This document shows positions 4,935-5,923 of a stretch of DNA of 5,923 nt, in pieces; positions within the stretch are counted from its first letter, which is position 1; each line of letters begins with the position of its first letter. The position numbers and the translations under genes are program-made. Under the pieces are notes generated by a model. The model had not been told where the DNA came from. It saw nothing but the letters and a program-made list of their open reading frames with translations, and searched no databases. The DNA lies in contig JAEUJR010000330.1 of NCBI GenBank assembly GCA_016793585.1, positions 1 through 5,923 on the forward strand, written 5' to 3'. This stretch comes from Archangium sp. (GTDB taxonomy: Bacteria > Myxococcota > Myxococcia > Myxococcales > Myxococcaceae).

Positions 4935-5923
4935 TCAGGGCAGCGGTTGCACCTGACCGCGAATCTCACCCATGGGGAACGCTGACGAGCGCACGATGCC
5001 GTACGTACGCCCCGAGAGCATCAGATCGATGAGCGGCGGTTGAACGATATTGTCGTCCATGAACAGGAAGCCGCCGTCGGACATCGCCATGGGGTCGATG
5101 GGTGCCAACGCACTGCCGTTCACACCGCCGTCTCCCGCGTAGAGCGTGGCGCTCGTGAGGACCATGCCCGCGTAGAAGCCGGCGCAACGCAGAACGCCAG
5201 CGTCAACGTTCAGCATGTATTGCAGGCCGCCGTACGCCTGCGTGGTGACGGGCGGCACGACCTGCGCTCCCGTCATGGTCGCCGTCAGCGCCCGCTCGCC
5301 CACGCGCAAGAGCGGCCCGCGAATCTCTCCGCCCGCGAACGCGCTGGTGTGAACGTTGACGTACATGCGCCCGCTCCGAATCGCGTTGGCTTGCGCGACG
5401 GTGGTGGTCGCCGTGCCGGTGATGGGCGAGGCCGCGCTGGGGAATGCGATGGAGACCGGACCCACTTCGGTTGCGATGCCCAGGTGAAGGTGTGCGCCCG
5501 TCGGCGCCGCGAGCGAATGCGTGACTCGGTAGACGATGAGCGTGTTCGACGGGTCGACGACGACGGTCGCGAAGCCGGTCGCGGTGGAGCCGTTCGGAGG
5601 CACCTCGCTGGTTCCCTTCAGCTCGGCCACGAACGTGCTGCCCACTCCGCCATCGGGGAGCGTGAGTGGACCGCCACCTGCGGAGCCTCCCGCCGACGCG
5701 GATCCTCCCGCTGAAGCGGAGCCACCAGCCGAAGCCGAACCACCAGCTGACGCGGAACCTCCAGCTGAAGCGGAGCCACCAGCCGAAGCGGAGCCACCAG
5801 CCGAAGCGGAACCGCCAGCGGAAGCGGAACCACCAGCGGAAGCGGAACCCCCAGCGGAAGCGGAACCACCAGCCGAAGCGGAGCCACCAGCCGAAGCGGA
5901 GCCACCAGCCGAAGCGGAGCCAC
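4935..5923 (-). CDS. CHRD-domain protein with GGSASA repeat linker (5' end outside window)
   Basis: The frame runs without a stop from the TGA at 4935-4937 to the right edge, so the N-terminus is missing; 328 residues are visible. The first 80 or so are perfect GGSASA repeats, then GGGPLTLPDGG, then two CHRD (chordin-type) domains. The first (from FVAELKGTSEVPP) has the hallmark GAHLHLG and MYVNVHTSAFAGGEIRGPL. The second (from ATMTGAQVVPP) keeps GRTYGIVRSSAFPMGEIRGQV but has lost the His-x-His of the GAHLHLG segment, and His of VHTS is Arg. CHRD domains are extracellular beta folds of unclear role in bacteria. The flexible linker suggests a signal peptide or lipid anchor upstream, holding the domains away from the membrane. 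The GTG at 5645 is not the start, because the in-frame repeats before it are conserved as protein. It is followed nine bases on by the beta-barrel gene. Confidence 0.88.
   Translation of the reverse strand, partial: GSASAGGSASAGGSASAGGSASAGGSASAGGSASAGGSASAGGSASAGGSASAGGSASAGGSASAGGSASAGGSASAGGSAGGGPLTLPDGGVGSTFVAELKGTSEVPPNGSTATGFATVVVDPSNTLIVYRVTHSLAAPTGAHLHLGIATEVGPVSIAFPSAASPITGTATTTVAQANAIRSGRMYVNVHTSAFAGGEIRGPLLRVGERALTATMTGAQVVPPVTTQAYGGLQYMLNVDAGVLRCAGFYAGMVLTSATLYAGDGGVNGSALAPIDPMAMSDGGFLFMDDNIVQPPLIDLMLSGRTYGIVRSSAFPMGEIRGQVQPLP
5679..5923 (-). repeat. 18-base tandem repeat array encoding (GGSASA)n
   Basis: Twelve complete 18-base units (5691-5906) and a 17-base part unit at the edge are visible, plus a degenerate half unit at 5679-5690. 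The plus-strand consensus is agccgaagcggagccacc. The units at 5781, 5871 and 5889 are identical, and the cut-off unit at 5907 matches as far as it goes. Those at 5817 and 5853 are identical to each other. Units near the CHRD side diverge most. Every difference is synonymous on the minus strand: Ser TCG/TCC/TCA, Gly GGT/GGC/GGA/GGG, Ala GCT/GCG. The array continues past the window. Confidence 0.95.

Noticed and set aside
5643..5645. GTG at 5645 as start of the CHRD gene.
   Set aside because: There is no ribosome binding site or signal peptide, and the frame upstream is clearly coding.
5618..5923. Minus-strand frame rich in PLRLVA repeats.
   Set aside because: It is the 18-base repeat read in the wrong frame; unit-to-unit changes alter its amino acids, while the GGSASA frame stays constant.
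5728..5923. Plus-strand AEAEPP repeat frame.
   Set aside because: It has Asp/Glu changes between units and no continuation into a recognisable domain. The minus strand runs directly into CHRD.
5691..5923. Possible CRISPR array.
   Set aside because: The repeats are contiguous 18-base units with no spacers, and they encode protein in frame.

Overview
The window is very GC-rich and very compact, with strong G/C preference at third codon positions. Its protein repertoire points to a myxobacterium-like Gram-negative predator or soil bacterium (Myxococcota). The pointers are lipoproteins with Cys-rich or Asp/Ala/Gly/Ser/Thr linkers, a Kelch propeller lipoprotein, a CHRD-domain protein with a Gly/Ser/Ala linker, and a CpaB homologue. 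The organism assignment is inference from style, not from a marker gene.

The layout is four two-gene units alternating in direction. (1) Plus strand: the 3' end of a protein with a degenerate chemoreceptor-type signalling hairpin (2-739), then a 172-residue protein with 22 cysteines and an internal duplication (771-1289). (2) Minus strand: a small lipoprotein of unknown function (3210-2707), then a six-bladed Kelch lipoprotein (2693-1290). (3) Plus strand: a CpaB/RcpC-like SAF-domain protein (3331-4143), translationally coupled to a 76-residue probable secreted protein (4140-4370). (4) Minus strand: a protein with a perfect GGSASA repeat linker and two CHRD domains (beyond 5923 down to 4935), then a small outer-membrane beta-barrel gene carrying a frameshift (4925-4375).

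Almost nothing is non-coding. Gaps are 31, 0, 13, 120, -4, 4 and 9 bases, and no gene-free stretch exceeds 120 bases. Both convergent junctions have abutting or nearly abutting stop codons. The single divergent region (3211-3330) must carry the promoters for units 2 and 3, and holds a hairpin that could mask the cpaB ribosome binding site.

Nearly every product after the first is predicted to be exported, lipidated or in the outer membrane, so the segment reads as a cell-envelope gene cluster. No sequence evidence ties the four units into one pathway. CpaB normally works in Flp/Tad pilus secretion, but no secretin, ATPase or pilin gene follows it here. The most noteworthy points are the frameshifted barrel gene, the protein-level-conserved GGSASA repeat, the solitary cpaB with its coupled small secreted partner, the possible RBS-masking hairpin, and the duplicated Cys-rich protein.
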